This document shows positions 1-7,290 of a stretch of DNA of 41,274 bases, piece after piece (the first letter of the stretch is position 1; each line of letters opens with the position of its first letter). This DNA comes from Candidatus Pacearchaeota archaeon (GTDB lineage Archaea; Nanobdellota; Nanobdellia; Pacearchaeales; GW2011-AR1): positions 1 to 41,274 of the forward strand of contig JAGLQO010000014.1 of assembly GCA_023136775.1 (NCBI GenBank), written 5' to 3'. The notes under the pieces were generated by a model. It saw nothing but the letters and a program-made list of their open reading frames with translations, was not told where the DNA came from and made no database searches. A program made the position numbers and the translations under genes.

Positions 1-90
1 GGGGAGGATGTCATTTTAGATTCCGGATCGCTTACCGCCCGTGGGTCGCAGACTGATCCGATATAATTAGGGAATTTGTTCCAAATTCCC
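1..90 (-). ncRNA. Structured RNA element, copy 1 (cut by window edge)
   Basis: Read on the minus strand, this begins with a hairpin GGGAATTT/AAATTCCC (70-90). A linker TAATTATAT follows, then a helix CGGATC/GATCCG (55-60 with 24-29) enclosing the internal loop TCTG / GTAAG and a short inner CG-rich stem, then GGAATCTAAAAT. The same order of motifs recurs at 7477-7601, 28432-28555 and 39066-39272. The 3' half (third and fourth stems) lies beyond the left edge. That it is transcribed is inference. Confidence 0.6.
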
Positions 91-172
91 GAGTTGGTTG
101 CCTTTATTATATAAACTGTTCTGCTTTTGTTGTTTTCGGAAATGATTTAAAGGATTGAAGATTTGATTATTT

Positions 173-442
173 ATGGCGAAATCGTTTAAGTTAATTAAAA
201 AACAATTATTAATTTTATTTGTATTCTCTATTGCAATATCAGCTGGAATGATAATACATGGCATATTCTTTGATTTAGATTTTGAACAAATTAAAAGATT
301 AACATTTCAAGGATTAATCTTTACGTTGATTTTGATTTTTCCTACAGTCCTATTTTTGGAGTGGATTTTTGATATTAATAATAAAAAGAAGTATAATGAG
401 TTAGAGCAAAGGATAATTAAACTGGAAAAAAGACGTAAATAG
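173..442 (+). CDS. Small two-TM membrane protein of unknown function
   Basis: An 89-residue protein with two hydrophobic segments (about residues 10-33 and 45-65) separated by a polar loop. The C-terminus is a charged, lysine/glutamate-rich tail that could form a short cytoplasmic coiled coil. The stop codon TAG is immediately followed by the hisS ATG with no gap, so the two are probably cotranscribed. No family is recognised. The AT-rich codon use matches the neighbours. Confidence 0.6.
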   Translation: MAKSFKLIKKQLLILFVFSIAISAGMIIHGIFFDLDFEQIKRLTFQGLIFTLILIFPTVLFLEWIFDINNKKKYNELEQRIIKLEKRRK

Positions 443-1606
443 ATGGCAAGAGTACAATCAGTAAAAGGCTTCCAAGATTTTGTTGGAGCTGATGCAATTA
501 AACGAGAAAGTATTAAAAAAATAATTCAAGAACAGTTCGAACTCTATGGTTTTGAACCAGCGGAAACTCCAATAATTGAATCAGTTGATTTTATAGGGAA
601 AGAAGATTCTGGTGACGAAGCTGTAAGGGATGTTTTTAGATTAGAAGACAGAGGAAAGAGAAAGCTTGGATTAAGATACGAATTTACATTTCAATTAAAG
701 AGAATTGCAAAAAATCAAAAACTTCCATACAAAAGATTTCAAATTGGATATAATTTTAGAGATGAGCCAATTAGAAAGGGTAGAACTAGGCAGTTTATCC
801 AATGTGACGCAGATGTTGTTGGAAGCACTTTAAAAGAAGAAGCAGAAATGTTCAAAATGATTTCTAAGATTTTTGAAAAGTTAAAAATGCCAACAAAGAT
901 TTACATTAACAATAGAAAACTAATTAATGAAATCTTGGTCTCTGAAAATATAGAAGAAAAAAACCGAGAACAAGTTATCAGAGAATTAGATAAGTTAGAT
1001 AAGCTGTTAGAAAAAGAAGTTGCAGATAATTTAAAAAAAATCAACGCCGAAAAAATTCTAAAAATATTCACAGGAAAAGAATCCGACTTTGAAAAATATA
1101 ATTTTTATAAAGAAATTAAAGAGTTAAAACAACTTTGCAAAAATTATAATGTTGATGTTATATTTAGACCATTTCTAGCAAGAGGACTTTCATATTATAA
1201 CGGAACTGTTTTTGAAATTTGGTCAGACGATTTAGATGTCTCAATTTCTGGAGGAGGAGCTTATTTAATTGGAGACATTCAAAGTTTCGGAGTAGCTCTA
1301 GGCTTTGAGCCAATATTTTTATTAGCAGGAGTAGACGGGCAACCAACCAAAGTGCAAATTATTTCAATAAATCAGAATGAAGAAGCAATCGCTTTAGCAG
1401 AATCCCTTCGTGATTCTGGAATTTCTGTAAATCTTTTATTAGATAAAGCGATTGGGAAAGCAATGGAATATGCAAATACAAAAGAAACAGAAAAAGTAAT
1501 TTTCGTCGGCAAAGATGAAGTTGCAAACAAAACTTTCAAAGTTAAAGATATGAAAATTGGCGAAGAAAAATTTCTAACAAAAAAACAAATTATTGAATTG
1601 TATTAA
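443..1606 (+). CDS. hisS: Histidyl-tRNA synthetase
   Basis: Charges tRNA-His with histidine in the cytoplasm. The 387-residue protein has the class II catalytic core: the N-terminal VKGFQDF segment, motif 2 (FRDEP...GRTRQFIQ, about 105-120) and the HisRS signature RGLSYYNG (247-254), which normally reads RGLDYYTG. GGG follows at 270-272, and a C-terminal anticodon-binding domain runs from about residue 303. It is somewhat shorter than the usual 400-430. Motif 3 reads GVALGFEP (283-290), so the nearly invariant class II arginine after the glutamate is proline here. A HisZ-like paralogue is possible, but no histidine biosynthesis genes are nearby, so the tRNA synthetase is preferred. Confidence 0.9.
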   Translation: MARVQSVKGFQDFVGADAIKRESIKKIIQEQFELYGFEPAETPIIESVDFIGKEDSGDEAVRDVFRLEDRGKRKLGLRYEFTFQLKRIAKNQKLPYKRFQIGYNFRDEPIRKGRTRQFIQCDADVVGSTLKEEAEMFKMISKIFEKLKMPTKIYINNRKLINEILVSENIEEKNREQVIRELDKLDKLLEKEVADNLKKINAEKILKIFTGKESDFEKYNFYKEIKELKQLCKNYNVDVIFRPFLARGLSYYNGTVFEIWSDDLDVSISGGGAYLIGDIQSFGVALGFEPIFLLAGVDGQPTKVQIISINQNEEAIALAESLRDSGISVNLLLDKAIGKAMEYANTKETEKVIFVGKDEVANKTFKVKDMKIGEEKFLTKKQIIELY

Positions 1607-1621
1607 TTTAAAAATACAAAA

Positions 1622-1728
1622 GCGTTCAAAAAGAACGCAACAATGTCCCCGAGAAATAAAATTTTAGCGACAGGTTGTCCACCCGAAGGGAAGGACAGGC
1701 GCGTAAAGAAATTTAATTTCGCCGTATA
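1622..1728. other. GC-rich structured intergenic segment
   Basis: Lies between the convergent hisS and scpA genes. It opens with the hairpin GCGTTC-AAAAA-GAACGC (1622-1638). A GC-rich stretch follows with nested complementarity (TGTCC ... GGACA around CCC-GAA-GGG) and a final GAAAT/ATTTC hairpin. On the minus strand the last part resembles the first hairpin of the element at 7477, but the diagnostic internal loop is absent, so it is not counted as a copy. It may be a degenerate relative or a separate small RNA. Confidence 0.3.
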
Positions 1729-1733
1729 TTATT

Positions 1734-1776
1734 TAATCTAAAATCAATTTTTTATTAGAAAATTTATTTTAGATTA
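1734..1776. terminator. Long AT-rich hairpin between convergent genes
   Basis: A perfect 11-bp inverted repeat TAATCTAAAAT / ATTTTAGATTA (1734-1744 with 1766-1776), extended inside by AATTTT/AAAATT. It is placed between the ends of hisS and scpA, so a bidirectional termination or mRNA 3'-end role is the simplest reading. Confidence 0.5.
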
Positions 1777-1811
1777 AAACTAACTAAGTTTTGATTCCAG
1801 GGAACCTTTTT

Positions 1812-2594
1812 TTAAAAGGGAGCCTTTCCGAGTTCTTCTTCTAATTCTCGAGTTTCATCATCGTGTATTTTCAATCGTAAATGAATATCATCAAAATGTT
1901 TCATTTGCCTTAAGAAAATTTTCCCATCGTTTGATAAATGAAGCATTGGCACAAAATGAGCCAATTGCTCTTCTTTACTTGGCGCCATATGATGAAATTT
2001 AATATGATCATTTCCATTACTGATATGATGATTAACGATTCCAAAAATACTTTTTACTCGAACTTTTAAGGGAACAAATTTACCATTTGGCATAACTACT
2101 AAAGCTGATTTTTCAGCCTGACGTCCTTTAATCTCTCGCTTAATTCTTCTGTTCTCTGTCTCAATTGCCTTATTTAAAGCACCTATTAACTCTTGTAACG
2201 TCACTTTCTTGTGCCTAGCCATTGGAGTTCTTGGAACTAAAGTTGGAAGTTCATCTTCGTTAATTAGAATCTTTTCAATCTCAGTTCGTTTGTCATCCTT
2301 TCTTCCGTAAAGAGCATCGTTTAAATCTTGAATGTAGGAATTAATTAAAATTTCAGATTTAAGCCTAAGTAAAAGAGAACAAGCAAGGAGAATTTTAGAC
2401 GAAACAAAAAAATCTGCATCCTCCATCAACTGAATAATTTCAATATATTTATCAGCCAACGTCGCCAAATCAATATCCCAAGGATCTAGTTGTTCAGTCT
2501 TAATCAAATCATAAAGAATTACTTGCCAACCAAGCTCATTTCCTGATATTAAATCAAAAAACTGCTCCTGATTAATCCTATTCATCTCCTCCAT
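1812..2594 (-). CDS. scpA: Segregation and condensation protein A (ScpA kleisin)
   Basis: The kleisin subunit that bridges the SMC heads in the condensin-like complex acting in chromosome compaction and segregation. The 260-residue protein shows the ScpA N-terminal SMC-binding region with the family signature LDPWDIDLATLADKYIE (about 36-52). A helical stretch rich in LLLRLKSE follows, then a charged middle linker and a C-terminal winged-helix-like region. Length matches the family. The nearby ATG at codon 4 (MNRINQ) is an alternative start. SMC and ScpB are not in the window. Confidence 0.88.
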   Translation of the reverse strand: MEEMNRINQEQFFDLISGNELGWQVILYDLIKTEQLDPWDIDLATLADKYIEIIQLMEDADFFVSSKILLACSLLLRLKSEILINSYIQDLNDALYGRKDDKRTEIEKILINEDELPTLVPRTPMARHKKVTLQELIGALNKAIETENRRIKREIKGRQAEKSALVVMPNGKFVPLKVRVKSIFGIVNHHISNGNDHIKFHHMAPSKEEQLAHFVPMLHLSNDGKIFLRQMKHFDDIHLRLKIHDDETRELEEELGKAPF

Positions 2595-2651
2595 ACTGAA
2601 AATACACTAACACAATTAATAAATATTCGCCATAATCTATTGTAACTGGTG

Positions 2652-2688
2652 AGTGACACCAGAATCGAAACGTTTAAATAGTGTCACT
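2652..2688 (+). promoter_or_regulatory. TATA box nested in an inverted repeat
   Basis: The TATA-like GTTTAAATA (2672-2680) is flanked by a perfect 8-bp inverted repeat, AGTGACAC (2652-2659) and GTGTCACT (2681-2688). Transcription would begin near 2703-2707, leaving a leader of about 100 nt before the HAD gene. The repeat arms bracket the TFB/TBP site, which suggests a repressor operator. This is inference from position. Confidence 0.5.
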
Positions 2689-2715
2689 TTCTAGTTATAC
2701 TATCACCTCTTTTTC

Positions 2716-2769
2716 CCCAGGAGATGACAATAGAGCAACTATTTTATAGCTTTATTGTCGCTCCTAGGG
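2716..2769 (+). promoter_or_regulatory. Long stable hairpin in the 5' leader of the HAD gene
   Basis: AGGAG (2719-2723) pairs with CTCCT (2761-2765). After a 2/1 internal loop, an 11-bp stem follows: GACAATAGAGC (2726-2736) with GCTTTATTGTC (2749-2759), including one G-T pair. CCC/GGG extends the base. It lies between the predicted start of transcription and the gene, so it is either a leader control element or a small RNA processed from the leader. Confidence 0.5.
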
Positions 2770-2806
2770 TTTCATTCATTCATTGTTTATCGAGGCGACA
2801 AAAAAG

Positions 2807-3502
2807 ATGGCAAACATAATTACAAAAAAAAGCGAAGAAAGCTTAAATTTATTTTATGATTTAGACATGACTTTGCAAAAACATTCTGATTGGAAAGTAA
2901 ATCTACATAAAATTTTAATCCCAGAATTTATAGAACAAAAAGATTCTCTTTATCGAAAGGCATTAACAGAAGTATCAAATATGGGAATTTATTTTTCAAA
3001 ACCCAAGATATTTGAAGATATAGCAAGAATCCCGATAGAAGCATATCCGTTTTCAACGAATCGTATATTTACAAAGAATTCACCAAAAGCATCAAGTCAT
3101 TTTCTTAATGAAACTGATTTAGCAAAATATTTTGAAAATTCGATAACATTATATGAAAAAAATCCAGAAATAATAGAAACTATGCTAAAAGGCTATCAGA
3201 AAAATCCAGAAGAATCAGTTGCAGTTTTATTTGGAGACATGATAGGAGATTTAAAAAATTCATACAAAGGAAAAGTAATAACCGTTGGATTCGAAGGACC
3301 TTTAGAGCGAAATCAAGAGGGGCTAAAAAATGTTTCAGATATTTACATCCTAAAAGAAACACGAGAAAATGAAAATCTTTCAAGATGTTTAATTTATGAA
3401 GGACTAGAACAAAAGTTAGACAATTTCGGAATTTCTCCAAAACAAAGAATAAGAAAAGAAATAACTTCTCTAAAAGAAAACTACGAAAGAATATTAGCCT
3501 AA
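2807..3502 (+). CDS. HAD-superfamily hydrolase (putative phosphatase)
   Basis: A 231-residue protein with HAD motif I DLDMT (residues 18-22, pattern DxDxT, aspartyl nucleophile) and motif IV GDMIGD (142-147, GDxxxD, Mg2+ ligation). A predominantly helical cap lies between them. A plausible motif II serine/threonine sits in the PFST region (80-83). The substrate cannot be told from sequence. ATG at 2807 is preferred over the upstream in-frame TTG at 2783, because a purine-rich GAGGCGA lies upstream of it. The gene has its own promoter and an unusually structured leader. It stands alone, divergent from scpA. Confidence 0.6.
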   Translation: MANIITKKSEESLNLFYDLDMTLQKHSDWKVNLHKILIPEFIEQKDSLYRKALTEVSNMGIYFSKPKIFEDIARIPIEAYPFSTNRIFTKNSPKASSHFLNETDLAKYFENSITLYEKNPEIIETMLKGYQKNPEESVAVLFGDMIGDLKNSYKGKVITVGFEGPLERNQEGLKNVSDIYILKETRENENLSRCLIYEGLEQKLDNFGISPKQRIRKEITSLKENYERILA

Positions 3503-3834
3503 TCCCAAATCGCGTCATTAGTCGAAACTTCGTTTCGATTATTTAATGAAGCTCAATTCCCTCCGTTTCACTTCACTCATCTCGCATCCAACCAAACCAA
3601 CCCCCGACGCTCCCGGCTTGTCCATTCAAGTGCTAACACTCCCAAAACAAAAAATCCGTGAACGTCGAAGACGTCCGTGCAAATTAGCATGCCCCAACCA
3701 ATATAATAAATATATCGTGAGGGTGCCGTGAGCCATTAAAAATAAAAAAATTCCCAAAATCATTGCCTTGAATCTATTGAATCCATTAAATCCGCGAGCA
3801 AATTTGCCTTCCTGTTTTAAATGTCAATATTTTT
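3503..3834. other. 332-nt intergenic region with hairpins, no convincing gene
   Basis: Begins with the hairpin TCGAAAC-TTC-GTTTCGA (3522-3538), a likely 3' end for the HAD gene. The middle is markedly richer in G+C than its surroundings and holds ACGTC-GAA-GACGT (near 3662-3674) and AGTG-CTAA-CACT. It also holds the hairpin at 3691-3726, which is shared with 39120-39159. The 3' end, AAATGTCAATAT, resembles the end of the other structured elements. A 61-codon frame inside has no coding character. A structured RNA on either strand is possible. Confidence 0.4.
3691..3726. repeat. Shared hairpin module (second copy at 39120-39159)
   Basis: GCCCC...GGGTGC encloses a conserved AACCA / GTGA loop and an inner AT stem. 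Here the inner stem is ATATA/TATAT (3701-3705 with 3711-3715). At 39120-39159 it is ATTTA/TAAAT within the same GC frame. Two compensatory changes with conserved loops support a selected RNA hairpin rather than chance similarity. Confidence 0.5.
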
Positions 3835-4275
3835 TTACTTCTCCAAAATTATAGTAACAGGACCATCATTTTCCAAACTCACTTTCATAGTAGCCCCAAA
3901 GTTTCCCTGCTCAATTTTCAATTCACTTTTCTCTTTTAATTTCTCAATAAATAAATCATAAACATCTCTAGCCCGACGAGCTTCCATAGATTTTTCAAAA
4001 CTAGGTTTTGTTCCTTTAGAGCAATCAGCATAAAGTGTAAATTGAGAAACAACTAAAATTTCTCCAGAAATATCCGTTACCGAATTATCAAATCCCTTCT
4101 GAGAACTTCCCCAAAGTCTAAGTTTCAAGATCTTATTCACCATCCAGTCAAGTTTGGCTTCATTATACCCCTTAGAAATTCCAAGAAAAATCAACAACCC
4201 CTTATCGATACTTCCAACAGTCTTGCCATCAACATCAACTTTCGCATTATTTACCCGCTGCAATACACATTTCAT
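3835..4275 (-). CDS. dtd: D-aminoacyl-tRNA deacylase, bacterial DTD1 type
   Basis: Hydrolyses D-amino acids (and glycine) from mischarged tRNAs. At 146 residues it matches DTD1 length. Signatures are MKCVLQRVNNAKV at the N-terminus, the SQFTLYAD motif (about 78-85) and the C-terminal NDGPVT, which carries the Gly-cisPro chirality filter. Most archaea use the unrelated DTD2, so this is a bacterial-type gene. Its ATG overlaps the stop of the small membrane gene upstream (ATGA), so the two form a coupled pair. Confidence 0.92.
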   Translation of the reverse strand: MKCVLQRVNNAKVDVDGKTVGSIDKGLLIFLGISKGYNEAKLDWMVNKILKLRLWGSSQKGFDNSVTDISGEILVVSQFTLYADCSKGTKPSFEKSMEARRARDVYDLFIEKLKEKSELKIEQGNFGATMKVSLENDGPVTIILEK

Positions 4276-4391
4276 CTTTGTTTATATTTTGATTTAAAAG
4301 ATTTGAATTTCCCAAGACCTAAAAAAAATCCTACTAAGAATCCAAATACAAAAGCCCCAACAAGTCCAATCATAATATATAAAATTTCCAT
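4272..4391 (-). CDS. 39-residue single-TM protein coupled to dtd
   Basis: Forty codons from ATG (4391-4389) to TGA (4274-4272). The protein has a short N-terminus, one glycine-rich hydrophobic helix (about residues 3-27, with repeated small-xxx-small spacing) and a basic tail rich in K and F. The stop overlaps the dtd start as ATGA, which argues that it is translated. No family is recognised; the design resembles small membrane anchors that pack through glycine faces. Confidence 0.55.
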   Translation of the reverse strand: MEILYIMIGLVGAFVFGFLVGFFLGLGKFKSFKSKYKQR

Positions 4392-4470
4392 ATTCAATAA
4401 ACAAATTAGGACTTTATAAAATTCCCTAACATTAGTAAAAATATATTAACTAAAAAACACAACTATTAAT

Positions 4471-5295
4471 ATGAAACTTTTATCTTGGAATGTGAATGGA
4501 ATTAGGGCATGTCTTAGTCATGGTTTTTTAGATTCCATAAAAGAACATTCCCCAGATATTATTTGCCTTCAAGAAACAAAAGCCCATCCAAACCAAGTCG
4601 ATATTCAACTAAATGATTACGAACATCATTATTGGAATTCAGCAGAAAAAAAAGGATATTCTGGAGTCGCCGTATTTTCAAAAATAAAACCATTATCGGT
4701 AAAATATGGAATAGGATTACTTGATGAAGAAGGCAGGGTTATAACTTTAGAGTTTGATAATTTTTTTTTGATAACAGTTTATACTCCCAATTCCAAACGA
4801 GGTTTGGAGCGAGTGGATTTTAGGCATGACGAATGGGATAAGCAATTTTTAGAATATGTAAAAAGTTTATCAAAACCAACAGTTTTTTGTGGAGATTTAA
4901 ATGTGGCACATAAAAATATCGATCTGAAAAATTTTGCATCAAACAAAACAACTGAAACAAAACCAGGTAACGCAGGCTTTACGGATAAGGAAAGAAGGGG
5001 TTTTGATAATATCTTGGATGCTGGATATATAGATTCATTCAGGCATTTTAATCCAGACGAAAAAAAATATTCATGGTGGAGTTATATGTTTAATTCCAGA
5101 ACGAATAATGTTGGTTGGCGAATAGATTATTTTTGCGTAAATGAAGCCTTGAAAGAAAAAATGATATCATCGGATATTCTAACAGAAGTGTTTGGGTCTG
5201 ACCATTGCCCTGTTGTTTTAGAATTAGATTTTCCAATGACAAAAAATATTGGAAAATTTAAGAGGAAAGAAAAGGTTCAAAAAGAATTATTTTGA
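4471..5295 (+). CDS. xth: Exodeoxyribonuclease III / AP endonuclease
   Basis: Cuts DNA 5' of abasic sites in base excision repair. The 274-residue protein has the EEP fold signatures in order: SWNVNGIRA (5-13), LQETK with the metal-binding glutamate (about 33-37), GYSGVAVFSK, YTPNSKRG, CGDLNVAHKNIDL and the C-terminal GWRIDYF and GSDHCPV, which holds the catalytic Asp-His. A TATA-like AAAATATATTA about 30 nt upstream suggests a leaderless transcript. The C-terminal tail ends QKELF, reminiscent of but too short for a PCNA-binding motif. Confidence 0.95.
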   Translation: MKLLSWNVNGIRACLSHGFLDSIKEHSPDIICLQETKAHPNQVDIQLNDYEHHYWNSAEKKGYSGVAVFSKIKPLSVKYGIGLLDEEGRVITLEFDNFFLITVYTPNSKRGLERVDFRHDEWDKQFLEYVKSLSKPTVFCGDLNVAHKNIDLKNFASNKTTETKPGNAGFTDKERRGFDNILDAGYIDSFRHFNPDEKKYSWWSYMFNSRTNNVGWRIDYFCVNEALKEKMISSDILTEVFGSDHCPVVLELDFPMTKNIGKFKRKEKVQKELF

Positions 5296-5342
5296 TGGTT
5301 TACCTTCGCAAATACTACAATAAATTAAAACTGGGGCAAACC

Positions 5343-5350
5343 TTATAAGT
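5343..5350 (+). promoter_or_regulatory. TATA box of tRNA-Tyr
   Basis: TTATAAGT lies about 25-30 nt upstream of the tRNA 5' end, the usual archaeal spacing. Confidence 0.55.
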
Positions 5351-5372
5351 TAAAATAGTGATAGTAAATTAA

Positions 5373-5443
5373 CTCCCTGTAGCTCAATGGTAGAGCAGTC
5401 GGCTGTAACCCGATGCGCCCCAGTTCGATTCTGGGTGGGGAGA
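5373..5443 (+). tRNA. tRNA-Tyr (GTA)
   Basis: A full cloverleaf can be drawn. The acceptor is CTCCCTG / TGGGGAG, with C1-G72 as expected for archaeal tRNA-Tyr. The D arm is GCTC-AATGGTA-GAGC, the anticodon arm GTCGG-CTGTAAC-CCGAT with anticodon GTA, and the T arm CCCAG-TTCGATT-CTGGG. The discriminator is A. CCA is not encoded and no intron is seen. Confidence 0.95.
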
Positions 5444-5474
5444 TATAATAATCAGATAATAATTTTTAACCAAC

Positions 5475-6116
5475 CTAAGAATTGAATGTAGCATTTTTTA
5501 TAAGGTTCTGAAAATTATTGGCATTTTGTGCATTCTTGAATTCCCGACTTGTAGCATTTTGATTAACTATACATTTTTGTTTTTTGTGTTCATCTATAAT
5601 ATCTGATAATTCATATTTTACCTTACCACTAAAAGAAGATAAATTATCCATAGTTTCTTCTATTCCCTTCATTTGAGCACTTCTTTTCATAGCCCTTATT
5701 ATTTTTAATCCCTTATTCCCATACATATCTTGTATTTCATTTTTTGTTATCCCATTTTTATCGTAGAGGCTTAATTTGTTTCCCTTAAGTTTATTTAATC
5801 CACTTAAAATTAATTCTCTTCTTCTATTATCTGACATAGGATTTTGCAAATATCTACTTAATATTTTTTGTGCCAATACTTGATCATTATAAGCTTCACT
5901 AGAATAAATTGCCTTAGATTTAATTGGAATGGTTGTATCTCTATTTATTTCGATATTTACAGATGATCGATTATTGTAAGCAATCTTTGAAGGTATACCT
6001 AAATTTCCAATATCTTTAGTTGATTTAGTCTTATATCCATCTGATAAAACCATATTTCCAACAAGAGTAGACGACACAACTCCATAACTATTACTATTCA
6101 TGTTGTTACTATGCAA
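5475..6116 (-). CDS. Hypothetical protein, 213 residues
   Basis: No family is recognised. The N-terminal 60 residues are rich in Ser, Asn and Gly and look disordered. The middle (about 70-160) is charged and helical, with RRRELILSGLNKL and IIRAMKRSAQMKG. The C-terminus is rich in Asn and Gln. There is no signal peptide, membrane segment or cysteine cluster. It lies downstream of tRNA-Tyr on the opposite strand and may be transcribed with the membrane protein upstream of it (24-nt gap). Confidence 0.55.
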   Translation of the reverse strand: MHSNNMNSNSYGVVSSTLVGNMVLSDGYKTKSTKDIGNLGIPSKIAYNNRSSVNIEINRDTTIPIKSKAIYSSEAYNDQVLAQKILSRYLQNPMSDNRRRELILSGLNKLKGNKLSLYDKNGITKNEIQDMYGNKGLKIIRAMKRSAQMKGIEETMDNLSSFSGKVKYELSDIIDEHKKQKCIVNQNATSREFKNAQNANNFQNLIKNATFNS

Positions 6117-6139
6117 TTACAACTTATAAGCTTTTCTCT

Positions 6140-6445
6140 TTAATTTTTTTCATTAAATATAGTAACTCTTCTTTTTCTTATCAATCTTATAATCTGATAA
6201 ATTAATATTCCAAAAACCCCACCAACCAACATTCCCAAAATAGAAAATAAAATTATCATAACTGGAATAAGAACTATGATTATTAATCCTATCTCATTGA
6301 CATTCATTGGGACCCAAATTTTAATAACATAAAAAATAGAAATAATAATTCCAACAATTGCCCCACTAATTCCACCAAGCAAATTCTTTCCAATTATCTT
6401 AAGTATATTTTTAAATTTCATTTCATTACCAACTGAAAATTTCAC
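6140..6445 (-). CDS. Small membrane protein, two to three TM helices
   Basis: A 101-residue protein with glycine-rich hydrophobic segments at about 20-42, 52-70 and 72-90, and a basic C-terminus (RLIRKRRV). The start shown is a GTG that overlaps the stop of the GTPase gene (GTGA coupling). An ATG eight codons downstream (6421) is equally possible and would place the palindrome at 6435-6460 between the genes. Function is unknown. Confidence 0.5.
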   Translation of the reverse strand: MKFSVGNEMKFKNILKIIGKNLLGGISGAIVGIIISIFYVIKIWVPMNVNEIGLIIIVLIPVMIILFSILGMLVGGVFGILIYQIIRLIRKRRVTIFNEKN

Positions 6446-6460
6446 TTAAGTGAAATTTTC
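6435..6460. repeat. 26-bp perfect palindrome at a gene junction
   Basis: GAAAATTTCACTT is followed by its exact reverse complement. It covers the last codons of the GTPase and the GTG start of the membrane protein. As RNA it forms a 12-13 bp hairpin that would sequester the GTG start. Confidence 0.6.
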
Positions 6461-7191
6461 CCCTTCTGCCAATCATCAATTATTTTGATAGCAGTTCGAT
6501 TTTCATCAATTTTCCCACCCTTAACCAAAAATCCCTTCGCTTTTCCAATACTTTCAAGTAATTCGTAAGATGTATCCCCGCTGGCGTTATAATATTTCTC
6601 AAGAGTCCCAGGTTTTTTCGCCATCAAAAATTCAATAGTATCAATTGCAACCTTCTCAGGATTTCGGATTTTATGCGGATTTTTAGAAGCCGTAAGTCCA
6701 AGCTTTGTCTTCTTGTCCCCAAACGGAATCACACCAGGCGAATCTAAATATCGAATATTCCCAACACGAATCCACTGAGTTTCTTTTGTCGTTCCAGAAA
6801 CCGAACTAACTTTAGCATTAGCCTTCGGAGCTAATAAATTAATCAAAGTAGATTTTCCAATATTCGGATAACCAACAACACCAACACGAAGACTATCCCG
6901 ACCCCAATTATCAGCCATATTTTTAATAGTAGATTTCAAATTCCCAACCCCAATTTTCTTCGCAGCCGAAACAAACAAAGCCCGAGGATATTCTTTCTTT
7001 AAAACATCAATTTCTTTTCGATTTATCAAATCACTTTTATTAAAAACCACAATCAATCTCTTCCCCTTCATATTCTCAACCTTATTAATAATTTCACTAT
7101 TTTGAGAAATCTCAGGCATCCGAGCATCTACTAAAAGTAAAATCACATCACTATTCCGAAGAACATTAAGCACGACAGGCCAAAATCCCAT
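6442..7191 (-). CDS. Circularly permuted GTPase, YlqF/RbgA/Nog-like
   Basis: A ribosome-assembly type GTPase. The 249-residue protein shows the permuted order G4 NKSD (about 51-54), G5 SAAK, then G1 GYPNIGKST (about 107-115), G2 threonines in SGTTKETQ and G3 DSPG (about 149-152). A C-terminal helical region ends DDWQKGKISL, which is closely echoed in the second permuted GTPase at 12556-13626 (DWQTGKIKV). A TATA-like CTTTATAAT lies about 27 nt upstream of the ATG. Assignment to a specific subunit step is not possible. Confidence 0.88.
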   Translation of the reverse strand: MGFWPVVLNVLRNSDVILLLVDARMPEISQNSEIINKVENMKGKRLIVVFNKSDLINRKEIDVLKKEYPRALFVSAAKKIGVGNLKSTIKNMADNWGRDSLRVGVVGYPNIGKSTLINLLAPKANAKVSSVSGTTKETQWIRVGNIRYLDSPGVIPFGDKKTKLGLTASKNPHKIRNPEKVAIDTIEFLMAKKPGTLEKYYNASGDTSYELLESIGKAKGFLVKGGKIDENRTAIKIIDDWQKGKISLK

Positions 7192-7290
7192 AACAATAAC
7201 AGTCCAATAAGAATTATAAAGTTATCCAAGAAATATTCGCACCACTCTTTATAAAAAATATTTTAGTTAAACAAATAGGAGGTAGTAATA

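Noticed and set aside
3546-3731. A 61-codon plus-strand frame in the GC-rich spacer
   Set aside because: Proline/serine-rich odd composition, and it overlaps hairpins including the shared module. Better explained as noncoding.
5271-5295. A PCNA-interacting motif at the end of the AP endonuclease
   Set aside because: The tail ends QKELF and lacks the two terminal aromatic positions of a full motif.
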